Of a stretch of DNA of 64,000 nt, positions 49,401 through 58,062 are shown in pieces. The translations under genes were made by a program, and so were the position numbers. This DNA is from Sebaldella sp. S0638 (GTDB lineage: Bacteria; Fusobacteriota; Fusobacteriia; Fusobacteriales; Leptotrichiaceae), in the NCBI RefSeq assembly GCF_024158605.1, contig NZ_JAMZGM010000004.1, positions 51,900 to 115,899 on the forward strand, read 5' to 3'. Under the pieces are notes generated by a model. The model was given only the letters and a program-made list of their open reading frames with translations. It did not search any database and was not told the origin of the DNA. Each line of letters begins with the position of its first letter. The first letter of the stretch is position 1.

Positions 49401-50303
49401 AACAGAAACCGCGTACTGGAAAATGGTGTAAATGATCTTCTTGAGAACAGAGACAGATCAGCAGATAAAGGAGTATATGTAAATATTCTCGGAGGTAAGG
49501 AAGATTCTGACAATGACGGTGATTTTCTTGGTTATAAAAACAGAGAAGCCGGTGTAATATTCGGAATGATGAAAAAAATCAACAATAAGATATCTGCCGG
49601 AGGTTTTGCAGGATATCTTAGTTCTGATATTGATTATAAAGATGATGGAAATTCAAATCAGAAAACAGATACTCTTTCATTAAAGGGAGCATTGGAGATA
49701 GAACTTACAGACGGTCTGAGATGGCGTAATATTCTGGGGTATAATTACGGAAATACTGATACAAAGAGAAAACTGACATATGATAAAAGCTATACCGAAC
49801 TCAATGGTAACTTTGATTCATGGTCTGCAAGAATTGACACAAATCTGGAATATACATATGATGTAAATAAAAGAATAAGCGTGATACCTTTAGTAGGGTT
49901 GAATGTGAGTTATCTGCACCAGAATTCATATAATGAAAGCGGTGCTGCGGGTTATAATCTGAGAGTGGATTCTGCATCAGGAACATCTGTAAGGCCTAAA
50001 GCCGGGATAAGAGCAGATTTAGGATTATATGAAAATAATAATACAAAATTAAAATTAGTGCCGTCAGTGCTTTATTCATATGAGACGGCAAATCCTTATA
50101 AAGTAAGAAATATAGGATTGGAAGCTTTTGATAATGCATTTTTTGTGGAATCAAGAGATTCTGAAAGAGGAAATCTGGATCTGGGTATAGGGCTTGAGTA
50201 TAACTATAACAGAGAACTGGTCTTTTATGGACAGTATAAAAAAGAAGTACTTAATGATTCAGGTAATGATAAAATGAGTTTAGGTTTCAAGGTTTATTTT
50301 TAG
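46401..50303 (+). CDS. Autotransporter 2 with solenoid repeat passenger
   Basis: A 1,300-residue protein with a signal peptide (FLKVGAFILVLAPAVSMG), a short charged linker (about 30-80), a passenger of about two dozen repeats of 20-25 residues built on GTIENTGxYGMY (about 150-830), a spacer, and a C-terminal autotransporter barrel (about 1020-1300) ending in GFKVYF. Unlike autotransporter 1 it lacks the long basic leader and coiled coil. The ATG at 46401 follows GGAGGAGA; an in-frame ATG at 46362 has no RBS and precedes the signal peptide. A surface adhesin or cell-contact role is inferred. Confidence 0.9.
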   Translation: MKNNFLKVGAFILVLAPAVSMGTQDSFNKIDEFLLWGSYYKFKKNTKSTYTSNSKESDGSGEEEEKPVLPIPDPIAVVKEDNVIKAWKENAGDRLYYTVSNDIFSTDKAALWLTDLNTEVVNDKILDSTFTGTGAENFSVEAEENAVFINNGTVAGTHGGIRGKSGAEIQNNNIIENAGDYGIYLENGNAHNSGTGIISSTGDYGIFAATENSTAANSGVIENTGNYGMAANGGEITNNAGGVIKNGMDFGMYSAGNSSSALNKGVIENIGNYGMLSESGAKSVNEGTVKNSGNIGMGGSGLNSTVINDGIVENTGDTGINLTGGAKGTNNGTVRNTGDYGAKVLDNSYFENNSSMENTGMYGIYADSDSEILNNTAGIVQNNGDYGIAVLNTAGTSSKASNKGTVKNAGDYGMYAEWNNAVIENGGTIENTGTYGMYAVSGAKAQNTAGGIVKNSGDTGMAADGLGSIAINNGSVENTGNNGFYISNYAEGTNSGIIRNTGDYGIRTINYSYAVNSGTIANTGTNGMFVTGNSEALNDTSGIIENQGNYGIAVASGSKAENKGIVKNDGMSGIYVINGGLGINSGTIENTSTYGIYTTAVNSKGINYGTIKNDGTHGMYATTNSEVLNDSTGIIENTGNYGIVAGSNSLGTNNGIIKNQGTNGMYTTNAGTIINNGRIENTGTYGMQATGAGSQAVNGLSGVIANNGNSGLYGINGAHVVNKGTIKNTGDYGMHLNNATGINEGTIYLTGDNKIGVHINNNAVFINNGIIRVDGNNVTGIKAMGNSVVQIAQNSQIILNGNAAVTQGNTDYSDKQSTGAANSNSAGKAYNIDSTSTLVNAGTISAYGTFTVEETGKFVLDTKTGTINADSVDLAGDLYVNAAGTTDSFSDKFTLRNLNTEKVEGEGSLISDSLLFTGKLEKNSSGKYDIVMERKDFSEVFSSEFGKILEENYSETGDIEGKNKIYNSLKVSVTSKDRALTAENELTGRSIVSNLMYQEFNRNRVLENGVNDLLENRDRSADKGVYVNILGGKEDSDNDGDFLGYKNREAGVIFGMMKKINNKISAGGFAGYLSSDIDYKDDGNSNQKTDTLSLKGALEIELTDGLRWRNILGYNYGNTDTKRKLTYDKSYTELNGNFDSWSARIDTNLEYTYDVNKRISVIPLVGLNVSYLHQNSYNESGAAGYNLRVDSASGTSVRPKAGIRADLGLYENNNTKLKLVPSVLYSYETANPYKVRNIGLEAFDNAFFVESRDSERGNLDLGIGLEYNYNRELVFYGQYKKEVLNDSGNDKMSLGFKVYF
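46860..48650 (+). repeat. Coding tandem repeats of autotransporter 2
   Basis: Degenerate in-frame repeats of about 60-75 bp encode the N-x-G-x-I-x-N-x-G-x-Y-G-M-Y solenoid module. DNA copies such as GAAAATACAGG(G/A) recur many times. Spacing is uneven and there are no unique spacers, so this is protein repetition rather than a CRISPR. Confidence 0.75.
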
Positions 50304-50343
50304 GAGAAAATAAAGTTAATTTGAAGATATTAGCATGAATAAT

Positions 50344-50380
50344 AAGACTGTATCAGAAGAAATTCGGTGCAGTCTTTTGT
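50344..50380 (+). terminator. Possible terminator of autotransporter 2
   Basis: AAGACTG (50344-50350) pairs with CAGTCTT (50370-50376), followed by a short T/G tail. Confidence 0.55.
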
Positions 50381-50572
50381 ATTTAGAATGAATTAGAATG
50401 GAACAGATATTTTGTGCTGTTAAATATCCAGATTTATTATTTACTAAAATACTGGACTTGATTTCTGTTTTTTATTATAATTAAGAAGAAGTTCTATATA
50501 AAAATAAAGTGGTAATTTAATTATATATAATTAAAGAAATATAAATATAAAAAGTAATAACAGGAGGGTAAT

Positions 50573-51256
50573 TTGAAAAAAGTTTGCGTATTTTTATTTT
50601 TAGCAGTTAGTATATTTTGTTTTTCAAAAAAAACTTATGATGAGACTAAATTCAGACAGGAATTAATAAACTGGGCTTCTTCCAAAGTAGGGGCAGATTA
50701 TAGTATGGAAAACCGCTGGGGTGAAAATACTTATGACTGTTCGAGCTTCATAAGCAGAGGATTGAGAGAGGTAGGAATAACATCTATTTCAGGTAAAAAA
50801 TCAGATTACGGGACAACGGCAAGAGGTCTGTATAACAGCAGCGGACAGAAAATGGAAAAGGATGATTACGAATCCCTGAAACCCGGAGATATAGTTCACT
50901 TCTCACCTCTTGTATCCACGACAACAGGGCATGTGGGAATAGTAATAAGGAATCTCGGCAAAGGCAGGGTAGAGGTAATAGACGCAAGAGGAACAATTTT
51001 CGGGGTAGTAAGAAGGGTTACGGATTTATCAAAAAGTAAAAGATATCTGGGAGCTACGAGTGCTGCACAGATTTTGAAAAACAACGGCTATACTCCTGTT
51101 AATCCAAACGGCACGCTTATTATTCCTAAAAAAGCTTTCCATTTAAGCCCTGTGGACTTAGCTGTGATTTTTGCCGGTAGTTTTATTATGCTGCTCATAG
51201 TAATAAAAATAATAAGAGCACTCAGAAAAGCAAAAAGATTAAAAGCAGGCAGATAA
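50573..51256 (+). CDS. NlpC/P60 cell-wall hydrolase, membrane-anchored
   Basis: A 227-residue protein with an N-terminal signal (VCVFLFLAVSIFCFS), an NlpC/P60 domain (about 28-165) with Cys56 in YDCSSF, His120 in TGHVGIVI and Asp137 as likely third residue, and a C-terminal membrane helix (about 193-213) followed by a basic tail. NlpC/P60 enzymes cut peptide stems of peptidoglycan. The start codon is TTG at 50573, 6 nt after AGGAGGG. The C-terminal anchor after an exported catalytic domain is less common than a lipid anchor. It converges on the TetR gene across a shared terminator. Confidence 0.85.
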   Translation: MKKVCVFLFLAVSIFCFSKKTYDETKFRQELINWASSKVGADYSMENRWGENTYDCSSFISRGLREVGITSISGKKSDYGTTARGLYNSSGQKMEKDDYESLKPGDIVHFSPLVSTTTGHVGIVIRNLGKGRVEVIDARGTIFGVVRRVTDLSKSKRYLGATSAAQILKNNGYTPVNPNGTLIIPKKAFHLSPVDLAVIFAGSFIMLLIVIKIIRALRKAKRLKAGR

Positions 51257-51277
51257 AATATATTGGAAATTAAAGAA

Positions 51278-51315
51278 GCTGTATTAAAATGAAAATGTAT
51301 TCATTTTGATACAGC
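51278..51315. terminator. Bidirectional terminator between NlpC/P60 and TetR genes
   Basis: A 15-bp stem (GCTGTATTAAAATGA 51278-51292 with 51301-51315, one wobble) and an 8-nt loop, with A-rich and T-rich flanks suitable for both strands. Confidence 0.85.
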
Positions 51316-51334
51316 CTTTATTATATTATCAAAG

Positions 51335-51937
51335 TTATGATATAACCCTGTTTTCTACAAGCAGTCCAGACCAGATAAGATCATTCAGCATATCGATCTT
51401 ATTGTCATCCAGTGAAATATTCTGGAAAATAATGTCTTCTTTCATAAATTCGTAAACAACACCCAGCATGAAAGCAAGTATAAACTCTGTACTTACATCT
51501 TTAATAATTCCTCTGTCTATACTTTTCTCCCAGAATGAATTAAGAGTAACAGTTCCCTTAAAACGTCCTTTTTTTATCTCATCGGAAAGATAGCAAGAAC
51601 TTTTTGAAGTTATAACAAAGTTCAGCATATTAGGATTTGCCCTGTAAAAAATAATGATATTTTTTACCAGTTTCTCCATAAGAGTAGTATATTCTGAATA
51701 CTCTGCTTCTTTGGAAATATTTATATAGGTTTCCAGATTCAGTGACTCCATTAAATCGGCAATACAATAATGGTAAAGTGTATTCAGCAACTCTACCTTA
51801 CTGGCGAAATAAAAATATACATTCCCCGGACTGACCTTTATTTTTTTGCATAATCTCCCTATAGATGCTTTCTCCAATCCTGTTTCAGCAATTAAATCCA
51901 GCATTCCTAACAAAATTTTATCTTTTGTTTCTATCAT
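51335..51937 (-). CDS. TetR family transcriptional regulator
   Basis: The 200-residue protein has the TetR DNA-binding domain at residues 1-48 (KDKILLGMLDLIAETGLEKA, then the SIGRLCKKIKVSPGNVYFYF recognition region) and a variable helical ligand domain. RBS AAGGAG before the ATG. The perfect palindrome TTACTA-TT-TAGTAA lies 35 nt upstream of its start and is a good candidate for its own operator. Ligand and targets are unknown; multidrug, fatty-acid or envelope functions are common for such regulators. Confidence 0.88.
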   Translation of the reverse strand: MIETKDKILLGMLDLIAETGLEKASIGRLCKKIKVSPGNVYFYFASKVELLNTLYHYCIADLMESLNLETYINISKEAEYSEYTTLMEKLVKNIIIFYRANPNMLNFVITSKSSCYLSDEIKKGRFKGTVTLNSFWEKSIDRGIIKDVSTEFILAFMLGVVYEFMKEDIIFQNISLDDNKIDMLNDLIWSGLLVENRVIS

Positions 51938-52239
51938 TTCTCCTTAAAATCTCCTTCATATTTTTAAAAGCTTACTATTTAGTAAAATCTTTCTGTTGAT
52001 TGAATAATAATTCAAAACTCAAATAAAGTCAAGATAAAATTTGCAGATATTTAGGATAGTCATTCTAAAAATTGAACTTATGGTGAATTTATGTGTATTT
52101 AAGTTCTAAGAAAAAATAAAAAAATTTTTGTATATTAAGTAAAAAAAATTTTCAAAAAAAAAGTATAAGCATATAAAATATTTAAACCATTTCCATTCTA
52201 TGATATAATTAGATAAAAATATAGTAAAGAGGGTATAAA
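51938..52239. other. Divergent intergenic region between tetR and thiI
   Basis: About 300 bases without a gene. It contains the tetR palindrome (51972-51985), a TTGA-N8-TCAA site (52000-52015) and a TATAAT (52204-52209) that probably serves thiI, with no convincing -35 box. Confidence 0.5.
51972..51985. promoter_or_regulatory. Palindrome TTACTA-TT-TAGTAA upstream of tetR
   Basis: A 14-bp palindrome close to the tetR start, followed by AAA so that it also contains TTTAGTAAA, the core of the repeats near 30955. Autoregulation by TetR is inferred. Confidence 0.5.
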
Positions 52240-53406
52240 ATGTATAATGCTTTAGGGATAAGCTACGGAGAACTGGCTTTAAAAGGAAAAAACAGAGGAA
52301 ATTTTGAGAGAATACTGAACACAAGAATAAGAAATATACTAAAAGGAACAGATTATAAATTGACAATAGACAGTTCAAAATTATATATATTGTCAGATCA
52401 GGAAAATATAGACGAAATAATAAGAAAAATAAAAAAAATATTTGGGATAGTGCTTATTTCACCGTCTGTCCGTGTGGAAAATGATGAAGACGAGATAAAG
52501 AAAGCTGTTTTGGAAATTGCTGAAAGGGCTTATGACAGCGGAGCAAGAAATTTTAAGGTAGACGTAAAAAGAAATAATAAAAAATTCCAGAAAAAATCAA
52601 TGGATTTTGCAAAAGAGCTGGGCGGACATATTCTTGTAAACAGCAAGTTTGAACATGTGAAAATGAAAAATGCAGATGTAACAATATATCTTGAGATAAG
52701 AAACAGTACATATATCTGCACTGAAAAAATAAAAACATACGGCGGACTTCCTCTAGGAACTACAGGAAAAGGACTGGTGCTTCTTTCAGGAGGAATAGAC
52801 AGTCCGGTAGCTGCTTTTATGATGGCAAAAAGAGGAATGTTTGTAAATGCTGTTACATTTCACAGTTTTCCGTTTACCAGCACTCAGGCATTGGAAAAAG
52901 TAAAGGATCTTTCTGAAATTCTGTCGCTTTATATACCAAAGACAAGACTTTTTTCAATGAATATACTAAAAATACAGCAGGAAATAAATCAGAAAACTAA
53001 TAAAGATCTGGCTACTATTCTTACAAGAAGAGTGATGATGAGACTGGCAGAAAGACTTGCTAAAGACAGAGGATTCGGTGCCTTAATAACAGGGGAAAGT
53101 CTTGGTCAGGTGGCGAGCCAGACAATAGGCGGACTTACATGTACCAATGCTTCAGTAAAGGATATTCCCGTTTTCAGACCGCTTATAGGTATGGATAAGA
53201 CTGAGATTATAAATATTGCTACAGAGATAGATACATATGAAAAATCAATAGAACCATATGAGGATTCATGTGTGATTTTTGCACCAAAACATCCCGTGAC
53301 TAATCCAAAGCTGGAAAATGTACTGATTGAAGAGGAAAAAATCGAAGATTATAATGAACTTATGGAAGAAATATATAATAATATGGAAATTTTTACTTTT
53401 GAATAA
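52240..53406 (+). CDS. thiI: tRNA 4-thiouridine synthase
   Basis: The 388-residue protein begins with the ferredoxin-like and THUMP region (ISYGELALKGKNRGNFE) and continues with a PP-loop ATPase domain whose SGGIDSP motif starts at Ser183. It lacks the C-terminal rhodanese domain of the enterobacterial enzyme, like most ThiI outside the gammaproteobacteria. It adenylates U8 of tRNA and accepts sulfur from a cysteine desulfurase; thiazole synthesis is also possible. A NifS-like desulfurase is encoded 32 kb away in this window. RBS AGAGGG. Confidence 0.95.
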   Translation: MYNALGISYGELALKGKNRGNFERILNTRIRNILKGTDYKLTIDSSKLYILSDQENIDEIIRKIKKIFGIVLISPSVRVENDEDEIKKAVLEIAERAYDSGARNFKVDVKRNNKKFQKKSMDFAKELGGHILVNSKFEHVKMKNADVTIYLEIRNSTYICTEKIKTYGGLPLGTTGKGLVLLSGGIDSPVAAFMMAKRGMFVNAVTFHSFPFTSTQALEKVKDLSEILSLYIPKTRLFSMNILKIQQEINQKTNKDLATILTRRVMMRLAERLAKDRGFGALITGESLGQVASQTIGGLTCTNASVKDIPVFRPLIGMDKTEIINIATEIDTYEKSIEPYEDSCVIFAPKHPVTNPKLENVLIEEEKIEDYNELMEEIYNNMEIFTFE

Positions 53407-53438
53407 TCGCAACGAATTTTTGAAGAGCAGGTGAGGCC

Positions 53439-54713
53439 GTGAAAAAGAAAGTAGAGAAAATATATAACAGAGTCAAGACTTTTAAAGAGCATTTTGAAAA
53501 GCAGATACTTCTTGTAATAACTGTATACAGAAACTATAATGACAGCCAGACACAGCTTTGGACAGCTTCACTGACATATTATTCCATACTGGCTGTAATT
53601 CCCGTAATAGCTCTTACTCTGGGTATAACCAAAGGATTCGGGATAGATATGTTTTTTGAGGAAAAGATATACTCTATGTTTCCTGAAAGCAAAGAGGGCG
53701 CCTCTATGATTATAGACATGGCAAAAAGACTTATTGACTCCACTAAAGGAAGTGTCCTTACAGGTGTCGGAGTAGTTATCCTTTTGTGGACAATACTGAA
53801 ACTGCTGCTGATGCTGGAAAATGCTTTTAACAGAATCTGGAAAGTAAAAAGGGACAGATCCATTGTAAGAAGAATGATAGACTATGTGGCTATTGTTTTT
53901 TTAGGGCCTATATTTTTTGCAGTGGTATTGGCGACAATATCTTTTCTTACACATTATCTGAGGATGCTGGCAAAAGGATTTTTATTCAGTACAGGTGTAC
54001 CGCTGTTTCTTAATTTTGCAGGATTTTTGATTATAATATTGCTGTTTACATCTATTTATATTATAGTCCCGAATACAAAGGTTAAGTTCAAACCGGCTCT
54101 TGTTGCTGGAATATCCACAACGATAATGTTTTTCGTTCTAAAATTTGTATTTTTTCATGTTCAGTCTACAATTTCGAAATATAATGCAATATATGGAAGT
54201 TTATCATTTATTCCTATATTCCTTATATGGGTTCAGTATATCTGGATGTCTGTACTGGTTGGCGCACAAATAAGTTTTTCGAGCCAGAATCTTGAAAAAT
54301 ACAGTGTAAACAGAAATGCAGATGAAATGCCTATAAAGCTGAAAAAAGAACTTTCCATACTGGCGGTTTACTGTATATCAAAAAGATTTCATGAGGGTGA
54401 GACGCCGTACAGCAGCAGAGAGCTTGCCAAAGAACTGGGAGTGGAAGTTCCTGTAATGAGAGATATAATAAACAGTCTTGAAGATATAGAAATAGTCAAT
54501 GAAATAGTTAATGACAGCGATGATGATAAATATCAGATTTCTGTTGACCCCGCAGTTCTCACGCTGGATATGCTGCTGAACAAAATGGAGATCAGGAATA
54601 TGCAGTTGTATGAAGATGTGGAAATAAGCAAAAAATATAAGCCGATATTGAAAAATATACAGGAAGATATAATTTGTAAAAATGAAAAACTAATAAAAGA
54701 TATAGATAAATAA
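53439..54713 (+). CDS. YihY/BrkB family membrane protein with C-terminal winged helix
   Basis: The 424-residue protein has the YihY/BrkB membrane core (about 30-290, six helices; LTYYSILAVIPVIALTLGI and GSLSFIPIFLIWVQYIWMSVLVG are typical, given here in part) and an extra cytoplasmic C-terminal domain of about 120 residues. That domain looks like a winged helix-turn-helix (SSRELAKELGVEVPVMRDII). The start is GTG at 53439 after AGGTGAGG. It was once annotated as ribonuclease BN, which is now considered wrong for the family. The function is unknown. Confidence 0.88.
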   Translation: MKKKVEKIYNRVKTFKEHFEKQILLVITVYRNYNDSQTQLWTASLTYYSILAVIPVIALTLGITKGFGIDMFFEEKIYSMFPESKEGASMIIDMAKRLIDSTKGSVLTGVGVVILLWTILKLLLMLENAFNRIWKVKRDRSIVRRMIDYVAIVFLGPIFFAVVLATISFLTHYLRMLAKGFLFSTGVPLFLNFAGFLIIILLFTSIYIIVPNTKVKFKPALVAGISTTIMFFVLKFVFFHVQSTISKYNAIYGSLSFIPIFLIWVQYIWMSVLVGAQISFSSQNLEKYSVNRNADEMPIKLKKELSILAVYCISKRFHEGETPYSSRELAKELGVEVPVMRDIINSLEDIEIVNEIVNDSDDDKYQISVDPAVLTLDMLLNKMEIRNMQLYEDVEISKKYKPILKNIQEDIICKNEKLIKDIDK

Positions 54714-54803
54714 TTTTGCTTTGTGATATAGCAGAGAGTAAATACAGGCAATATTACATTTGTTATTTTAAATTTAAATTCAGAAAAAACATCAGGAGAT
54801 GAT

Positions 54804-56093
54804 ATGGAAATAATAATAGTGGTTTTAATAATAATTGTTATTCTGATACAATTATTTGGTATTTTTTTCCAAAATAAAAAAAGAGCGGCAGAAAGTTCAG
54901 AAGTTACAGAGCTTTTAATAAAGAATATAGAAAATGAAAAAGAAATATTTATGCAGATGGAAAGTAATCTTGCTTTGAAGAGTAAAAATACACTTCTTGA
55001 AGGTTTGCAGGATGTAAATAAAAATCTTTCGGGAAATAATGAAAATCTGCTTATGAAATTCGGAGATTTCAGCCAGAATCTTACTAATACCTCAGCAGAA
55101 AATAACAGAATTCTTACAAAGGATATCAATATATTTAAAGATGAATTTAAAACCAGCATGAATAAGGATTTTGAGCAGTTAAACCTGAAAATAGAATCAA
55201 GGCTTGATATGCTGAATCTGAAAGTAGAAGAAAGACTTTCGAAAGGATTCGAGCAGACAACAAAAACATTTAACAGCATAATAGAAAGACTCAGCAAAAT
55301 AGATGAAGCACAGAAGAAAATAGACTCTCTTTCTACGAATATTATATCATTGCAGGATGTGCTTACTGATAAAAAGAGCAGGGGTATTTTCGGGGAAATA
55401 CAGCTGAATCAGATATTAAAAACAGTTTTTGGCGAGAGAAATGACAGGGTTTTTTCACTTCAGTACAAACTTTCCACAGGGGTAATCACAGATGCGGCAG
55501 TTTTTGCGCCGGAACCTGTGGGGACAATCTGTATAGATTCCAAGTTTCCTCTGGAAAACTATAAACGTATGTTTGACAAGAACCTTGAGGAATCACAGAG
55601 AGAGCTTGCCAAAAAAGAATTCGGAATAAATCTCAGAAAGCATATTGATGATATTTCGGGAAAATATATTGTATCAGGTGAAACAGCAGATCAGGCTATA
55701 ATGTTTCTTCCTGCCGAGGCTATATTTGCCGAAATAAATGCGTATCATCAGGAAATAATAGAATATTCCCACAAGAAGAAAGTATGGCTTGCATCACCGA
55801 CTACTTTAATGTCTGTACTTACTACGCTTCAGGTGGTAATGGTAAATGTGGAAAGAGAAAAATACGCCCATGTGATACAGGAAGAATTGCTCAGATTAGG
55901 ACAGGAATTTGACAGATATCAGAAAAGATGGAGTAATCTTGAAAGAGATATAGACAGAGTACATAAAGACGTAAAAGATATCACAACTACTTCAAATAAA
56001 ATAAGCAAGAGATTCGATCAGATATCTACTGTAAAACTGGGAGAAAAGTCAGAAATAATGATATCTGAATCTGAGTCAGACAAGGAGGATTAA
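54804..56093 (+). CDS. rmuC: RmuC family DNA recombination protein
   Basis: A 429-residue protein with an N-terminal membrane helix (about 2-22), a long coiled coil (about 35-175) and the RmuC nuclease-like domain (about 185-385: SRGIFGEIQLNQIL, CIDSKFPLENY, FLPAEAIFAEI, VWLASPTTLMSVL). RmuC limits inversions at short repeats by an unproven nuclease activity. RBS CAGGAG. Its TAA overlaps the next ATG by one base (TAATG), so the next gene is coupled. Confidence 0.92.
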   Translation: MEIIIVVLIIIVILIQLFGIFFQNKKRAAESSEVTELLIKNIENEKEIFMQMESNLALKSKNTLLEGLQDVNKNLSGNNENLLMKFGDFSQNLTNTSAENNRILTKDINIFKDEFKTSMNKDFEQLNLKIESRLDMLNLKVEERLSKGFEQTTKTFNSIIERLSKIDEAQKKIDSLSTNIISLQDVLTDKKSRGIFGEIQLNQILKTVFGERNDRVFSLQYKLSTGVITDAAVFAPEPVGTICIDSKFPLENYKRMFDKNLEESQRELAKKEFGINLRKHIDDISGKYIVSGETADQAIMFLPAEAIFAEINAYHQEIIEYSHKKKVWLASPTTLMSVLTTLQVVMVNVEREKYAHVIQEELLRLGQEFDRYQKRWSNLERDIDRVHKDVKDITTTSNKISKRFDQISTVKLGEKSEIMISESESDKED

Positions 56094-56842
56094 TGGGGAA
56101 GAAAGGAAAAATAGTCGTTTTTGGCATATTTCTTCTGGTTTTTCTGGGAGTCAGCAAGAAAATAAGCTTTGAAAAAGTAATGGACGGAGGAGAAGATATT
56201 ATCAGCACTATAAGTCTTATGGATAAAGAAAAGGAGAGTTCCGGAAATGAAGAAAAAGCGGGACAGGAAGATGTGAAAATAGGAAATCCTTTATATATAA
56301 GAGTATTTAAAGAAGAAAAAGAGCTGGAAATGTGGATAAAGAATGACAAAGGTACGTATAGTCTATATAAAGTATTTGATATATGTACTTTTTCCGGAGG
56401 ACTTGGACCGAAGAAAAAAGAAGGCGACAAAAAAAGTCCCGAAGGATTCTATTACACCAAAAAATCATTTTTAAATCCAAACAGCTCGTATCACCTTTCA
56501 TTTAATATTGGATATCCAAATGAATATGACAAAAGTCACGGCTATACCGGAAGCCTGATTATGATTCACGGAAACTGTGTATCTATAGGATGTTATGCCA
56601 TGACTGATAAATATATAGAGGAAATTTACGGAATAGTAGAGAAAACATTGAATAAAGGGCAGGAAAAAATAAATGTGGATGTTTTCCCGTTTAAGATGAA
56701 ACAGGCTAATATGAAAAGGCATAAGAATTCGGAATACTACAGCTTTTGGGAAGAGATAAAATTTGGTTATGATTATTTTGAGAAAAATAAAATACCGCCG
56801 AAAGTAATAGTGGAGAATAAGAAATACAAACTGGCGCCGTAA
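56093..56842 (+). CDS. L,D-transpeptidase-like (YkuD, YafK/DpaA branch) protein
   Basis: A 249-residue protein with an N-terminal membrane anchor (about 7-22) and a YkuD catalytic domain. The motif HGNCVSIGCYAM carries the catalytic His and Cys. The arrangement (SPEGFYY, then YDKSHGYTGS) matches the YafK/DpaA branch, which cuts Braun-type protein from peptidoglycan or forms 3-3 cross-links. It would act outside the membrane. Translationally coupled to rmuC. Confidence 0.85.
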   Translation: MGKKGKIVVFGIFLLVFLGVSKKISFEKVMDGGEDIISTISLMDKEKESSGNEEKAGQEDVKIGNPLYIRVFKEEKELEMWIKNDKGTYSLYKVFDICTFSGGLGPKKKEGDKKSPEGFYYTKKSFLNPNSSYHLSFNIGYPNEYDKSHGYTGSLIMIHGNCVSIGCYAMTDKYIEEIYGIVEKTLNKGQEKINVDVFPFKMKQANMKRHKNSEYYSFWEEIKFGYDYFEKNKIPPKVIVENKKYKLAP

Positions 56843-56888
56843 TTTATTCAGCCTAAGCTTTGAGCAGAGTAAAAAATGAATGTACCTC

Positions 56889-56915
56889 TTGACAAAAATA
56901 CAAAAAAGGTATAAT
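56889..56915 (+). promoter_or_regulatory. Promoter of ispG
   Basis: TTGACA (56889-56894) and TATAAT (56910-56915), both perfect, separated by a short 15-bp spacer. Confidence 0.6.
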
Positions 56916-56955
56916 CTGATTTATCAGAAAAAATTACATGATGTAAGGAGGAGAA

Positions 56956-58005
56956 ATGAGCCGGATAGTAAAAATAGGAAATGTATTAATAGGCGGCGGA
57001 AATCCTATAGCAATACAATCAATGACAAACACTGAAACAAAAGATGTAGATGCCACGGTAAAACAGATAAAGGAACTGGCAAGTGCAGGGTGCCATATAG
57101 TAAGAATGGCAGTGAAAGACAAGTATGATGCAGAAGCAGTTAAGGCAATAAAACAAGAGGTGCCCGGAGTTCCGCTGGTAGCAGATATACATTTTGACTA
57201 TAGATTAGCCCTTGCGGCAATGGAAAACGGAATAGACAAGATCAGAATAAATCCCGGAAACATAGGTGACGAGGGAAAAGTAAAACTGGTGGCAGATGAA
57301 GCCAAAAGAAGAAATATCCCGATAAGAATCGGAATAAATTCAGGATCTCTGGAAAAACATCTTTTGATGAAATACGGACATCCTACACCGGAAGCAATGG
57401 TGGAAAGTGCAATGTTTCATGTGAGACTTCTGGAAAAATACGGTTTTGAAGATATTGTGATTTCTCTGAAATCAAGTAATGTAAAAACAATGTATGATGC
57501 ATATGTAAAAATGTCGCAGGAAACAGACTATCCTCTTCATCTCGGCGTAACAGAAGCCGGTACCATGGAAAGAGGAAGCATAAAAAGTGCAATGGGAATA
57601 GGCGGGCTTTTATTAAGAGGAATAGGCGATACGATAAGAGTTTCCCTTACTGAAAATCCGGTAGAAGAGATCGGAGTGGCGAAAACCATTCTAAAAGTAG
57701 CTGGTTATATAGATGAGGGAGTAGATATAGTTTCATGTCCCACTTGCGGAAGAACGGAAATTGATCTTATCGGCCTTGCAAAACAGGTAGAAAAGGAATT
57801 TAAAGATAAAAATTATAATATTGACATAGCAGTAATGGGATGTGTGGTAAACGGCCCCGGTGAAGCAAGGGAAGCAGACTACGGAATAGCCGGCGGGAAG
57901 CAGGTAACTGTTTTGTTTAAAAAAGGGGAGATAGTAAAAAAAGTAGCTGAATCAGAAGCTTTGGAAGAACTGAAAAAAATGATTGAGGAAGATATGAAAA
58001 AGTAA
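56956..58005 (+). CDS. ispG: 4-hydroxy-3-methylbut-2-en-1-yl diphosphate synthase
   Basis: The 349-residue protein is a full-length two-domain bacterial IspG: an N-terminal TIM barrel (IAIQSMTNTETKDVDAT at the start) and a C-terminal Fe-S domain with Cys ligands in SCPTCGRTE and GCVVNGPGEA. It carries out the penultimate step of the MEP pathway to isoprenoids with a [4Fe-4S] cluster. RBS AAGGAGGAG. Single-gene unit with its own promoter. The Fe-S cluster fits an anaerobic lifestyle. Confidence 0.96.
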   Translation: MSRIVKIGNVLIGGGNPIAIQSMTNTETKDVDATVKQIKELASAGCHIVRMAVKDKYDAEAVKAIKQEVPGVPLVADIHFDYRLALAAMENGIDKIRINPGNIGDEGKVKLVADEAKRRNIPIRIGINSGSLEKHLLMKYGHPTPEAMVESAMFHVRLLEKYGFEDIVISLKSSNVKTMYDAYVKMSQETDYPLHLGVTEAGTMERGSIKSAMGIGGLLLRGIGDTIRVSLTENPVEEIGVAKTILKVAGYIDEGVDIVSCPTCGRTEIDLIGLAKQVEKEFKDKNYNIDIAVMGCVVNGPGEAREADYGIAGGKQVTVLFKKGEIVKKVAESEALEELKKMIEEDMKK

Positions 58006-58023
58006 TGATAAAAGCTGTTATAT

Positions 58024-58062
58024 AATAAAGCCGGTATCTGGTCAGGAGCCGGTTTTATTTTA
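58024..58062 (+). terminator. Possible terminator of ispG
   Basis: AATAAAGCCGG and CCGGTTTTATT form an 11-bp stem with one G-U; the T-run lies inside the right arm, so efficiency is uncertain. Confidence 0.6.

Noticed and set aside
54533-55297. A 254-codon open frame on the minus strand under the YihY/rmuC boundary
   Set aside because: It is antisense to two well-supported genes, is low-complexity Ser/Phe/Ile-rich as expected for the reverse of Lys/Glu-rich coiled-coil DNA, and has no RBS.
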